A DNA stretch of 64,000 bases, taken from NCBI GenBank assembly GCA_003153355.1, contig PLYH01000001.1:162565-226564 (forward strand). The letters run 5' to 3'. The position numbers were made by a program, and so were the translations under genes. Shown piece by piece: positions 26,025 to 34,479 of the stretch; the stretch's first letter is position 1; each line of letters opens with the position of its first letter. The stretch comes from Candidatus Peregrinibacteria bacterium. GTDB taxonomy: Bacteria; Patescibacteriota; Gracilibacteria; UBA1369. The notes beneath the pieces are model-generated. The model searched no databases. It had not been told where the DNA came from and worked only from the letters and a program-made list of their open reading frames with translations.

Positions 26025-27236
26025 TTAAACTTTTTTAGCCGCGCAGACGAAGAATTTCAAATACTCCCCTTCCGGAAAATTAACGTTCAGAGGATGATCG
26101 GGAGGTTGATTTTTCTGTTCCAGAATAACGAGTTCCCGTTTTGCCTGCAGCGCGGATTTAAATAAAACGGTGCGGAAAAGTTCAGAAGTGACATGGGAAG
26201 AACACGAAGAACTGACCAAAATCCCGTCATCGTTTAAAAGCTGCAGAGCTTTTTGATTGAGCTTTATATAAGCATTGGTGCCGTGATTCAGGCTGTCCTG
26301 GTTTTTCACGAACGCCGGCGGATCGACGACAACGACATCATAGCGCATGCCTTTTGCCTGAGCTTCATCCAAAAAATCAAAAACGTCTTTTACCGCAAAA
26401 ATATGATCTTCGGGATCAAAACCATTCAACGTAAAATTCTTTTTCGCCAGGTCCAAAGCCGCCGATGAAATATCCACGCTCGTGACCTGTTTTGCGCCGC
26501 CGGCCAAAGCCGAAATTGAAAAACCTCCGGAATAGGAAAACAAATTGAGTACAGTTTTACCTTGAGCATATTTCCTCAAAGCAAAGCGGTTATCGCGCTG
26601 ATCCAAAAAGAATCCTGTTTTTTGTCCGCCCTGAATATCCACCAGATATTTCAATCCGCTCTCGCGGATTTCATAAGGTGACGGCGGTTCTTCCCCGTAT
26701 AAAACACCTTTCGGCATGGTTTTAAGTCCGTCCTTTTTTCTGACTTCAAGATCGCTGCGTTCATAAATGCCTTTGGGTTTCAAAACTTTCACTAATGCCT
26801 TCACCACTGTTTCACGCAAACGGTCCATACCCAGCGTATGAATTTGAACAACAAGAAAATCACCGTAAACATCAACAATCAAACCAGGCAGACCATCACT
26901 TTCACTGAACACCAGACGGAAAGCATCCGTTGTTGAAAGATCCAAAAACCGTTTCCTGAAAGCCAGTTTTTCCTGAAACTTCCCGACAAAAAAAGCTTCA
27001 TCAATGACCGCTTCTTCAAAAACAAACAAACGCAAAGCGATCTGGGAATAACTATTGTAATAACCGGTACCGACTGTGCTGCCTTCCGCATCAATCACGC
27101 TCACGAGCGAACCGTTTGCCGGCTGCTCCGCACCAGCGCCTTTTTGAACATGAGCTATGGCCCGGGAAAATACCCATGGATGACGGAAATATAAAGATTT
27201 CTCTCTGCCGGACTGTAGCTGAATTCGTGGATACAA
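26025..27236 (-). CDS. rlmI: 23S rRNA (cytosine-C5) methyltransferase of the RlmI family
   Basis: The 403-residue protein starts with a PUA domain (MYPRIQLQSGREKSLYFRHPWVFSRAI) and continues with an insertion domain and a class I SAM methyltransferase. The SAM site VLNLFSYSGGFSISALAGGAKQVTSVDISSAALDLAKKN and the motif IV region DVVVVDPPAFVKNQ are typical of RlmI. It methylates C5 of a cytosine of 23S rRNA, C1962 in E. coli. The start codon is TTG (27234-27236); no ATG fits the family N-terminus. It lies only 15 bases after the 3' end of tRNA-Ala on the same strand. A late motif SSSCSSHV contains the catalytic Cys. Confidence 0.9.
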   Translation of the reverse strand: MYPRIQLQSGREKSLYFRHPWVFSRAIAHVQKGAGAEQPANGSLVSVIDAEGSTVGTGYYNSYSQIALRLFVFEEAVIDEAFFVGKFQEKLAFRKRFLDLSTTDAFRLVFSESDGLPGLIVDVYGDFLVVQIHTLGMDRLRETVVKALVKVLKPKGIYERSDLEVRKKDGLKTMPKGVLYGEEPPSPYEIRESGLKYLVDIQGGQKTGFFLDQRDNRFALRKYAQGKTVLNLFSYSGGFSISALAGGAKQVTSVDISSAALDLAKKNFTLNGFDPEDHIFAVKDVFDFLDEAQAKGMRYDVVVVDPPAFVKNQDSLNHGTNAYIKLNQKALQLLNDDGILVSSSCSSHVTSELFRTVLFKSALQAKRELVILEQKNQPPDHPLNVNFPEGEYLKFFVCAAKKV

Positions 27237-27251
27237 TGTATTTGTGTAATT

Positions 27252-27328
27252 TGGTGGACCTTAGGGGACTTGAACCCCTGGCCTCTTCCATGCCATGGAA
27301 GCGCTCTAGCCAACTGAGCTAAAGGCCC
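27252..27328 (-). tRNA. tRNA-Ala(GGC)
   Basis: The 77-base gene on the minus strand folds as a full cloverleaf. The acceptor stem is GGGCCTT paired with AAGGTCC and includes the G3-U70 wobble that defines tRNA-Ala. The anticodon arm is CTTCC / ATGGCAT / GGAAG with anticodon GGC. The T-loop reads GTTCAAG. The 3' CCA is encoded. Confidence 0.95.
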
Positions 27329-27340
27329 AAACCGTGCCAT

Positions 27341-27369
27341 AGGATAGCCAAATTTGATGCTTTCCACAA
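27341..27369 (-). promoter_or_regulatory. Promoter of tRNA-Ala - rlmI
   Basis: On the minus strand TTGTGG (27369-27364), a 17-base spacer and TATCCT (27346-27341), 12 bases before the tRNA 5' end. Confidence 0.6.
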
Positions 27370-27406
27370 GCCCAGCTTCAGCTGAAACTCAAAACCCGCC
27401 AAAGCA

Positions 27407-27435
27407 TTGTCAAAAAAGCCAAAAAGTGATAAAAT
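27407..27435 (+). promoter_or_regulatory. Promoter of the pilin-like operon
   Basis: TTGTCA (27407-27412), a 17-base spacer and TAAAAT (27430-27435) with TG at 27427-27428. It is divergent from the tRNA promoter, 37 bases apart. Confidence 0.65.
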
Positions 27436-27459
27436 ATATAGAAATAAAAACAAACCTTC

Positions 27460-27909
27460 ATGAGCTCAAAAATTTTCAAAAACCTGACTTCAAAAACCGC
27501 TGGAATGATCGTCATGCAAACGATCATGAGTCTTATTTTGGTGATGGGAATTCATGGAGCGGTAATGGCGCAATCACCATCCCCAGCACCTCCGGACACC
27601 TCAACTTTCAATGTGACCGGTTATCTCAGTACGACAAACCAAAAACAGATCTATCTTCAAAGAGGCAACCCCATTGCAAGTTTCATTATTCAAATCATTA
27701 ATTTTCTTGTTTATACGATTGGATCACTCTGCTTTCTGGCCATCGTCATCGGCGGATTTATCCTGATGACATCGCACGGCAACGAAAACTCTCTTACCAA
27801 AGGTAAAGATATTATCAAATATGCCTTAATTGGCCTTGTCGTTGTTCTGCTTTCATACTTTATCACTGCATTTGTTCAAAGCCTCCTCTATGAAGTCCCG
27901 GGAAAATAA
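27460..27909 (+). CDS. VirB2/TrbC-like pilin membrane protein, gene 1 of 5
   Basis: The 149-residue protein has a signal peptide (about 1-37) and a short Pro/Ser/Thr segment. Two hydrophobic helices are joined by GGFILMTSHGNENSLTKGKDIIKYALIGLVVVLL. The pattern G-G-x-x-M, then G-N-E-x-x-x-x-K-G-K, is that of TrbC/VirB2-type or Mbov_0395-type pilins of type IV secretion. No other secretion-system gene is in the window. Its end overlaps the next gene by 20 bases. The operon role is unknown; surface filament or membrane pore are both possible. Confidence 0.75.
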   Translation: MSSKIFKNLTSKTAGMIVMQTIMSLILVMGIHGAVMAQSPSPAPPDTSTFNVTGYLSTTNQKQIYLQRGNPIASFIIQIINFLVYTIGSLCFLAIVIGGFILMTSHGNENSLTKGKDIIKYALIGLVVVLLSYFITAFVQSLLYEVPGK

Positions 27910-28558
27910 TAAAAAAACGGCAAAACTATTGATGACCATCGTCAGCATACTTTTCATACAGGGAAGCATGATTTTGCCGGTAGCCCAGGCAGCATCACCT
28001 TTTAAGTGCGAAGACTTGAACCCTCCTGACCCTCCTACGTCAGCCCCCTCAAAAACTCAGGGATGGATTATTAGTATTCTCGAAGAAAATATCGGTTCAC
28101 CTTCCGGGTCATCCGCTGTAAATGGGGACAACACAAGTGCCGGGAATCAGATGACATGTTTTCGAGAAAACACTACGACTCCATCAACGACTTCCGATGG
28201 TAAACCCGGCCCTTCCACGACATCATCGTTATATAAATCAACGTGCACCATAAGCCCAAGCGGAACCGTTCCTGCGGTAAGCTGCCAAAGAGTTCAGGTA
28301 TTCTTTGCCCAATCCGGGGCTCAGCTTCTCTATACTTATGTTGGACAAATTTACATATGGGCATCGGCAACCGTCGGCATCGTAGCGGTCTTTTATTTAG
28401 TATATGGCGGCATTCAAATATCAACGGCTCAGGGAGATTCCGGACGCATTGAAAAAGCCAAAGAAAAAATCATGCAGTCACTTGGAGGTCTTGTTCTGCT
28501 CTTTCTATCTGCATTGATTCTTTACACGATTAATCCGAACTTCTTCACATTGAGCTAG
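27890..28558 (+). CDS. VirB2/TrbC-like pilin membrane protein, gene 2 of 5, with long outer domain
   Basis: From ATG 27890 the product has 222 residues. A signal peptide is followed by a longer Pro/Ser/Thr-rich region with four Cys, which could form disulfides. The C-terminus has the familiar two helices with AVFYLVYGGIQISTAQGDSGRIEKAKEKIMQSLGGLVLLFLSALILY. This variant replaces GNE with GDSGR but keeps the basic turn. The start overlaps the end of gene 1. An in-frame upstream ATG at 27830 is rejected, because it would read the coding part of gene 1. Confidence 0.7.
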   Translation: MKSRENNKKTAKLLMTIVSILFIQGSMILPVAQAASPFKCEDLNPPDPPTSAPSKTQGWIISILEENIGSPSGSSAVNGDNTSAGNQMTCFRENTTTPSTTSDGKPGPSTTSSLYKSTCTISPSGTVPAVSCQRVQVFFAQSGAQLLYTYVGQIYIWASATVGIVAVFYLVYGGIQISTAQGDSGRIEKAKEKIMQSLGGLVLLFLSALILYTINPNFFTLS

Positions 28559-28559
28559 C

Positions 28560-29042
28560 ATGAAAAAAACTTTTGTGATGATCATTACAGCTGCCACCGT
28601 CTTTTCACTGGGACTGCATTTTGCTTTTGCAGATTCAAACAACACTTCCGGTGGAATAACAGTCGCCCAACCTCCGATCATTCCAGGCGGAAGTAACAGT
28701 CTGGGATCTTCCCCAACCACAGGATCACCAAGCGCTCAGGACATCATCAACACCACTCTCAGGCTGCCCGGCGTGGGCACGGATAATCCCGCAGCACTTC
28801 AGCAAAGTGTTTTACCGACCATTACGAATCTCGTCATCCAGCTTACCGGAGGTCTTGCGCTTTTATTCGTGATTATTTCCGGCGTCCAAATTTTAACTGC
28901 TTACGGCAATGAAGAAAAAATCGGGGCGGCAAAAAAAACGCTGACCTGGGCTCTCGCCGGATTAGCCATTGCAATACTTTCCTATGCCATCGTCCAAATC
29001 ATCGTTTCAATCCAAATTCTTCCTGCTCCACCAAAAACATGA
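28560..29042 (+). CDS. VirB2/TrbC-like pilin membrane protein, gene 3 of 5
   Basis: The 160-residue protein starts MKKTFVMIITAATVFSLGLHFAFAD, a signal peptide. It has a Gly/Ser/Pro-rich linker and then two helices with GGLALLFVIISGVQILTAYGNEEKIGAAKKTLTWALAGLAIAILSYAIV. The turn YGNEEKIGAAKKT is the family motif. It begins one base after gene 2 and ends with TGA overlapping the ATG of gene 4 (ATGA). Confidence 0.75.
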   Translation: MKKTFVMIITAATVFSLGLHFAFADSNNTSGGITVAQPPIIPGGSNSLGSSPTTGSPSAQDIINTTLRLPGVGTDNPAALQQSVLPTITNLVIQLTGGLALLFVIISGVQILTAYGNEEKIGAAKKTLTWALAGLAIAILSYAIVQIIVSIQILPAPPKT

Positions 29043-29506
29043 AAACTTTCGCAAAAAAAATCTCCGGCCTGGTCATGACCCTCATCATGGTATTCACCTT
29101 GAGTGCTCCATTGATGGCTCATGCTCAAGGTCCCAGCGGAAGCGGCGCTACACCGCCTCAAACAAACAATGTTTCAGGACCGAGTCCGGATGAACTTTTC
29201 AACACCGGCACTTCAACCGCAGGAAGCACATCAAAAATCGGCATCGTCGGAAATCTTTACACTACTTTCAAAAACGCCAGTTGGTCTGATATTCTTGCAG
29301 GAATCGTTAAATTTATTCTTGCCATCACGGGGGCACTGGCATTTGTTTCATTTACCTACGCCGGCGTGATGATGGTGACCGCCCGCGGCAATGAAGAACA
29401 GATCAAAAAAGGCAAAGACATCCTGCTTTGGTCAATTATTGCTCTGGCGATTATTGCAACATCTTACTCACTCGTTCTCGGCGTCTCACTTCTCAAATTC
29501 TCCTAG
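29039..29506 (+). CDS. VirB2/TrbC-like pilin membrane protein, gene 4 of 5
   Basis: The 155-residue protein has a signal peptide ending near APLMAHAQ, a Gly/Ser/Pro segment, and two helices. The second half reads FILAITGALAFVSFTYAGVMMVTARGNEEQIKKGKDILLWSIIALAIIATSYSLV. The motif ARGNEEQIKKGKDIL is the clearest of the five. It shares ATGA with gene 3 and ends 4 bases before gene 5. Confidence 0.78.
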   Translation: MKTFAKKISGLVMTLIMVFTLSAPLMAHAQGPSGSGATPPQTNNVSGPSPDELFNTGTSTAGSTSKIGIVGNLYTTFKNASWSDILAGIVKFILAITGALAFVSFTYAGVMMVTARGNEEQIKKGKDILLWSIIALAIIATSYSLVLGVSLLKFS

Positions 29507-29510
29507 CCTT

Positions 29511-30047
29511 ATGAAAAAACTTCTCGCAACAACCGGACTGCTCTTTACACTGCTTTTGGCTGCAGCTCCATTGGCATCCGCGCAGGTCGAGATCAATCCT
29601 GATTTACATCCGGTTTATGCGCCAATAGTAGTGATCCCGAAAGGAAACGCTGCAACATACGGCAACTATTATCTCCAATTGATTGCCGGCGGACTGTTAT
29701 ATCTTGCCGGTCCGGTTGCGATTCTGATTATTGCCACCGCCGGCTTGCGATACGTCACTTCGCACGGCGATCAAAACGCCCTCGAAGGAGCCAAAAAAAC
29801 TTTGGAGTGGGCCATTATCGGACTGATTGTTATCATTTTTGCTTATGCCATCGTGCGTGTTGTTATTACCGTTACGTTATCAACTGACAGCACATCTACG
29901 GGACAATCCGTAACCACACCGGGCACGCCAAGTACCAGCGGCGGAGGCGACCTTGCACCGGGTTCTCCGCAAAGCGGAGGAGGAGGAGGCATTCCGGGCG
30001 CACCACCTTCAGGGCCACCATCTGCTGAACCAAGCCAAAACGCTTAG
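29511..30047 (+). CDS. VirB2/TrbC-like pilin membrane protein, gene 5 of 5, with Gly/Pro/Ser tail
   Basis: From ATG 29511 the product has 178 residues with a signal peptide (MKKLLATTGLLFTLLLAAAP). The two helices are joined by AGLRYVTSHGDQNALEGAKKTLEWAIIGLIVIIFAYAIV. A long tail follows, rich in Gly, Ser and Pro (STSGGGDLAPGSPQSGGGGG...), absent from the other four. The tail may be an outer spacer. An upstream start at 29391 is rejected, because it lies inside gene 4. The stop shares bases TTAG with the convergent metG stop. Confidence 0.75.
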   Translation: MKKLLATTGLLFTLLLAAAPLASAQVEINPDLHPVYAPIVVIPKGNAATYGNYYLQLIAGGLLYLAGPVAILIIATAGLRYVTSHGDQNALEGAKKTLEWAIIGLIVIIFAYAIVRVVITVTLSTDSTSTGQSVTTPGTPSTSGGGDLAPGSPQSGGGGGIPGAPPSGPPSAEPSQNA

Positions 30048-31576
30048 GCTGAAACATTTTCCTGCACCTTCGGGAACAAAGGCTCGGCTTTTTCAATCTG
30101 AGTTCCGGCTTTAAGCTGGCGCCATTTGCGATCGTTGCCGTAAGAAAAAACTTCACCCTGACCAAGATAGGCCAAAACTTTTTGGGCGGTTGAAGGAATA
30201 AATGGCAGTAAAGCAACCGAAGTCAGACGGATCATTTCCAGCAAAACATAAATAACCCGCGACAAAGCGACCTGGTCGGTTTTCGCCAGAGCCCAGGGCT
30301 TGTTCGCTTCCACAAACTGGTTGGCGTTCATGGCCGTTGCCATCGTCAGTTCCAAAGCAACTTTCAAATCAAACCTGCTGATCGCCTCGTCATAACTCTT
30401 CCAGAATCTTTCAAACTCAATGCCGTAAGAAGCAATCTCGTTCATATCGGAAACCTCCGGAACTTTCCCTTCAAAATATTTGTGAGTCATTGCCAGCACT
30501 CGACTGACCAGATTGCCGTAGGTGTCAGCCAGTTCGGATTCATAAACAACCTTAAACCGCTCTTTGCTGAAATCACCGTCGTCCGTCGTGGGAATCTCTT
30601 TCAGTAAAAAATAACGCAAAGCATCCGCGCTGAACTGTTCAACAACGGTGACAGGATCAACCACGTTATTCAAACTCTTGCTCATCTTCATGCCTTCCGA
30701 AGTTATGAATCCGTGAACGTAAATAGCACGCGGCAATTGAATTCCTGCGGAAAGCAGCATGCCGATCCAGATCGCAGAATGGAAACGCAAAATATCCTTA
30801 CCGATCAAATGTACATCAGCGGGCCAATATTTTTTGAACTTCTCTTCATCGCTGCCGTAACCCGCGCCCGTAATATAGTTGGACAAAGCATCGCACCATA
30901 CATACATCACCTGATCCGGATCATCCGGCACTTCAATCCCCCACTCCAGAATCTTTTTGGGACGCGAAAAACTCACGTCCTTTAATCCGTCTTCCAGCAC
31001 CGACAAAATTTCATGTTTGCGGGCTTCAGGCAAAATCACCAGCTGGCCGTCCTGAATTCTTTTCTTGATCGTTTCTGAATATTTGGAAAGTTTGAAAAAA
31101 TAATTTTCCTCTTTAATCTTTTCCAGCGGACGTTTATGTAACGGACAAACGCCGTCCACAATTTCCTTTTCGGTTTTGAAAGATTCGCAACCGATGCAAT
31201 ACAAACCTTCATAGGAACCTTTATACATATCTCCTGTCTCAACCATTTTGGACCAGATTTTACGGGCACCTTTGATGTGATGCTCGTCGGTCGTGCGGAT
31301 AAAATCGTTATTGGAAAGATTGAGCAAACGCCCGAGTGCACGGAAGTAACCGGAATTTTCATCAACCAGCTGCTGTGGAATAACGCCCTGTTCCTTGGCG
31401 GTCTGTTCCAGCTTCATGCCGTGCTCGTCAGTGCCGGTCAGATAAAACGTATCCTCGCCGAGCAGACGGTGATACCGGGCCAAAACATCGGCCTGAATAA
31501 CCTCCATCGCAAATCCGATGTGCGGGCGCGCGTTCACGTATGCTATCGACGTCGTAATGTAAAACTTAGGATTCAT
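30044..31576 (-). CDS. metG: Methionyl-tRNA synthetase
   Basis: The 510-residue class I synthetase charges tRNA-Met. The HIGH motif is HIGF (19-22) and the KMSKS motif is at 297-301. A connective-peptide zinc region is present in reduced form (CIGCESFKTEKEIVDGVCPLH, 127-147). The anticodon-binding part includes FVEANKPWALAK. The C-terminal tRNA-binding (Trbp111) domain found in many bacteria is absent, so this is the short type. The TAA stop overlaps the TAG of pilin gene 5. It has its own promoter at 31603. Confidence 0.95.
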   Translation of the reverse strand: MNPKFYITTSIAYVNARPHIGFAMEVIQADVLARYHRLLGEDTFYLTGTDEHGMKLEQTAKEQGVIPQQLVDENSGYFRALGRLLNLSNNDFIRTTDEHHIKGARKIWSKMVETGDMYKGSYEGLYCIGCESFKTEKEIVDGVCPLHKRPLEKIKEENYFFKLSKYSETIKKRIQDGQLVILPEARKHEILSVLEDGLKDVSFSRPKKILEWGIEVPDDPDQVMYVWCDALSNYITGAGYGSDEEKFKKYWPADVHLIGKDILRFHSAIWIGMLLSAGIQLPRAIYVHGFITSEGMKMSKSLNNVVDPVTVVEQFSADALRYFLLKEIPTTDDGDFSKERFKVVYESELADTYGNLVSRVLAMTHKYFEGKVPEVSDMNEIASYGIEFERFWKSYDEAISRFDLKVALELTMATAMNANQFVEANKPWALAKTDQVALSRVIYVLLEMIRLTSVALLPFIPSTAQKVLAYLGQGEVFSYGNDRKWRQLKAGTQIEKAEPLFPKVQENVSA

Positions 31577-31602
31577 GAAAATCGTTGAAAAAACACCCCT
31601 TC

Positions 31603-31631
31603 ATTGAAGCGATAATCGCCTGAACTGTCAA
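31603..31631 (-). promoter_or_regulatory. Promoter of metG
   Basis: On the minus strand a perfect TTGACA (31631-31626), a 17-base spacer and TTCAAT (31608-31603), 26 bases before the ATG. Confidence 0.6.
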
Positions 31632-31706
31632 TGTGCGACTTTTTTTGTACGCTCCGGCGGTGGCAAAGCCACACGCCTACGCCCTCGCACCGTGTGCTCG
31701 GAATCT

Positions 31707-32999
31707 CTATGTTGAACACTTCGTCTGATCCGCCAGCGTACAGGTATGGTAAAGCGAAAAGTTAAAGACCGGCAGGAATGAACTCTGATTAATATTCACA
31801 TCAATGCTTTGCTCGACTTGGCCCTGGGCGGCATAACCGTTGGCGTTAATGGACGCAGCTTGACGGACCAGTCTTGGCTGGCCGGTACCCGGCTGTGCGA
31901 TAATGCGGTAGTGAATTTTGAAAAGATTCTGCGCTTCGGGATCATTAATTTCCCATCCAGGAAGCAGCACATCCGGATTCACGACATTCGTAAGCACCAG
32001 ATAATTTTGGGAATGCGTGTTGATGAAATTTTCAATCGAGCATTGGGTCATAATGTTTCCGCCGCTGCTTCCAAGCTGACCGGCGCCGAAACCGGCATCC
32101 GTTCCGTAACATTCGCGCGCGGCCCCGAAGAAAGCATTCAAAGGAATGGCCTGCTTACAGGTATATTTTGGATCAAACTGCAATACATTGCCCGGATCAT
32201 TGCCGATACACACTGGATCACCGCTGTTGGCATTAAAATCAGCAGGGAAAAAATCCGAAATCGATTCTGTTTTGGTGAGATCGGTATTGGGATGGCCGAA
32301 AATCTTCCAGCGGAGAATATCCAATTTGCTGAAATCATTGGTGTTTTGAATGCCGGAAGTCGTGACCTCGTTGTTCGTAAAATCGACGTAATATTCAATC
32401 AAAAAATTCGACACATTGGCATAAGTCACTCCATCGGGGTTCGACGAATATAGAGGAATAACCGCGGACTGACTCAAATCAAGATCGTTATACGTCGCTT
32501 CAGGTCGGTCGGTATAGACAAAATCCACATTCGTCGGCACATCGGAAGGCAGACCGATGGTATTTTTAGGGAATATCGGCTGATTGTGATCGAACGAAGG
32601 AACATTGTTAAATTCGCTGTCCGCTTTGCTCAAAATACGATAGCACGGCGGATTTGATGCATCAAAAACAAGTGACGGATCAACGCCGCTTGTTGCGTCA
32701 TCAATCGTCACATAGCCATTGGCAAAATCACATTTCCCGGTCGTCGGCGTCGGTTCATATCCAGGCAAATTCTGATGAAGATCCAGCAGCGCGTCCTCCA
32801 CCCCGGCTTCGGCTGCAAAATAAGCTTTTCCGGCGGCAACCACATCAGTGGTCTGGCGGATTTCACGGATAACAAGATCGCTCAAGCCCAAAGTGAGAAT
32901 CATTAAAATTCCCATCATCAAAATGGCAACAAGCAGCGCGCTTCCCTTTTTGACGGAACGCATGCTTTTCATCCGGATTGTGAAAAAAATATTTTTCAT
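31707..32999 (-). CDS. PilX-like pilus assembly protein
   Basis: This 430-residue protein is the last gene of the pilus operon. The N-terminus, from MRSVKKGSALLVAILMMGILM, has the PilX-type leader with cleavage after Gly; the hydrophobic helix continues as ILTLGLSDLVIREI. It is followed by QTTDVVAAGKAYFAAEAGVEDALLDL, the usual PilX continuation. The large C-terminal part is rich in Asn, Asp, Thr and Pro with several Cys, and is specific to this lineage. PilX-like minor pilins help to start pilus assembly and to promote cell contact. Four bases overlap with the upstream prepilin gene. Three Met starts are possible within the first 13 residues. Confidence 0.78.
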   Translation of the reverse strand: MKNIFFTIRMKSMRSVKKGSALLVAILMMGILMILTLGLSDLVIREIRQTTDVVAAGKAYFAAEAGVEDALLDLHQNLPGYEPTPTTGKCDFANGYVTIDDATSGVDPSLVFDASNPPCYRILSKADSEFNNVPSFDHNQPIFPKNTIGLPSDVPTNVDFVYTDRPEATYNDLDLSQSAVIPLYSSNPDGVTYANVSNFLIEYYVDFTNNEVTTSGIQNTNDFSKLDILRWKIFGHPNTDLTKTESISDFFPADFNANSGDPVCIGNDPGNVLQFDPKYTCKQAIPLNAFFGAARECYGTDAGFGAGQLGSSGGNIMTQCSIENFINTHSQNYLVLTNVVNPDVLLPGWEINDPEAQNLFKIHYRIIAQPGTGQPRLVRQAASINANGYAAQGQVEQSIDVNINQSSFLPVFNFSLYHTCTLADQTKCST

Positions 33000-33745
33000 G
33001 AGCTGGCGCGGCTATAAACTCTGGAAGAAAGCGTAGTCTGGAAGTTCAAATGGAATGTCGAGACATTGCTGTCTGCGTTCTGCACGCTGAGTGAATACGT
33101 TACCTTCGGCTGAAACTGATACTGATTAAAAGTGTAGTTATCGGAAGAGTAAGGATTGACCGGCGGATTCACGTCAAACGTCAGATTCGTGACTTTCACC
33201 AAATTATTCAGGAGGGTGCGGGAACCCGTAGCATCTACATTCGGATCCTTACCGTCATAAACATAACCGTCGGCATCACCCCACGGCGGAAGTTCAAAAG
33301 TAGTTTTTGTAGGTTCCGGCGGAGTAGAAATCTGATAACGTTTCACTTTGAGTTTCCCGTTATTTTTATCCGAAGCGTCAAACCAGTAAATAACTTTTTG
33401 GGTCTGATCTTTATTGACGATGGCGAGATAGGATGCCGCTGAGGTTGTGATCCCGTCTGCATTTTCAGGACAAGCGCTTGAACTGATTGAAGTCCCGTAA
33501 CAGTCATAATCAATGGTTCCCAGACGCATATCCTGGGCAAGCGATTCGGTAAAACTCCGGACATCGGAATACATTTTGCGGACTTGATCAGCTGCACGCT
33601 GCGAACGCACGATGCCGATATAAGAAAGCGCAACCACTCCTAAAAACGTAACAAAAATTGCGATACTGACCAAAAGTTCCACCAATGTAAACGCTTTGCG
33701 CGTCGATGATTTAGAATGCTGAATGTTAAATTTTAGATTGATCAT
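32996..33745 (-). CDS. Prepilin-like protein (PilW/GspJ type)
   Basis: The 249-residue protein has the class III leader KAFTLVELLVSIAIFV, with Ala instead of Gly before the Phe cleavage site. A hydrophobic helix follows, then a mainly beta C-terminal domain with YLAIVNKDQTQKVIYWFDASDKNNGKLKVKRYQI. The wording and size fit the PilW/GspJ group of minor pilins. It overlaps its neighbours by 4 bases on both sides. The prepilin peptidase that should cleave it is not in this window. Confidence 0.82.
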   Translation of the reverse strand: MINLKFNIQHSKSSTRKAFTLVELLVSIAIFVTFLGVVALSYIGIVRSQRAADQVRKMYSDVRSFTESLAQDMRLGTIDYDCYGTSISSSACPENADGITTSAASYLAIVNKDQTQKVIYWFDASDKNNGKLKVKRYQISTPPEPTKTTFELPPWGDADGYVYDGKDPNVDATGSRTLLNNLVKVTNLTFDVNPPVNPYSSDNYTFNQYQFQPKVTYSLSVQNADSNVSTFHLNFQTTLSSRVYSRASS

Positions 33746-34479
33746 AGCGGGCCTCCTTTCCAGTCAGTTATTTCTGACGTTAAGCGGACCTCTTTGGGAC
33801 GGCCTTGTTCCTGCCAGTCCACAACCGAACTCACGCGGTATTTTTTTGCGGTGGTCAGATCCGTCGTTCCGTAAGGCAATGCTTGAACTTCAACAAAACG
33901 GGAAAAAATCATCTTTTCCGAAGTTCCGGTTTGAGCAAAAACGCACGGATGGTACCAGACCTCATCCGGATTCGTTTGGGAATGAACAAGGCAAAGCTGT
34001 GCTTCGCTCAAAAAATCGTTCAAAGGTTTATTTTTCAAATCCTGCGTCACATCCTGAAGTTTCCACGGAGCATACTGATCACGGATTTGCGAAACATCAA
34101 CCGTTACATTCGGATCAGGCTGTCCGGGATTATCCACCTGATAAAAATCGATCAGAAAATCTTTTTTTCCGTCACTCACGGCAGGCAAACATGACCCGCC
34201 CTGAATATCCCAGACGCAATCATTTCCCACCTTTCCGTCAAAACCCGCGCCAAGAAGCCAGTCGCTGTCGCGCATATTACGGAACGCTTCCAGACCTTCC
34301 TGCGAAAGTCCGTAGGCAATAAGCGTATTGGTATTTTCCGTATTGCTGCGGATCACTGTAACCAGTAAATCCGTCGAAGCCAGAATAACCACAACCAGAA
34401 CACTGAAAGCCACAATGACTTCAACGAGCGTAAACCCTCGTTTGTTCACAACCTGCTTGTTCTGAAAAAACCTTTTCAT
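33742..34479 (-). CDS. Prepilin-like protein (PilV/GspI type)
   Basis: The 245-residue protein has the leader NKRGFTLVEVIVAFSVLVVVILAST with the normal Gly before Phe. The next stretch, LIAYGLSQEGLEAFRNMRDSDWL, is the usual continuation in PilV-like minor pilins. The rest is a beta-rich globular domain with four Cys. It starts at ATG 34477-34479, overlapping the previous gene by 4 bases. Translation coupling through the operon is likely. Confidence 0.84.
   Translation of the reverse strand: MKRFFQNKQVVNKRGFTLVEVIVAFSVLVVVILASTDLLVTVIRSNTENTNTLIAYGLSQEGLEAFRNMRDSDWLLGAGFDGKVGNDCVWDIQGGSCLPAVSDGKKDFLIDFYQVDNPGQPDPNVTVDVSQIRDQYAPWKLQDVTQDLKNKPLNDFLSEAQLCLVHSQTNPDEVWYHPCVFAQTGTSEKMIFSRFVEVQALPYGTTDLTTAKKYRVSSVVDWQEQGRPKEVRLTSEITDWKGGPL

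Noticed and set aside
27830-27889. Upstream start for pilin gene 2
   Set aside because: It lies within the coding part of gene 1 and would precede the signal peptide.
29391-29510. Upstream start for pilin gene 5
   Set aside because: It lies within gene 4 and gives no family-like sequence; the signal peptide starts at 29511.
31656-31677. GC-rich hairpin after the PilX gene as terminator
   Set aside because: GTGGC/GCCAC stem is good but no T-run follows on the minus strand.
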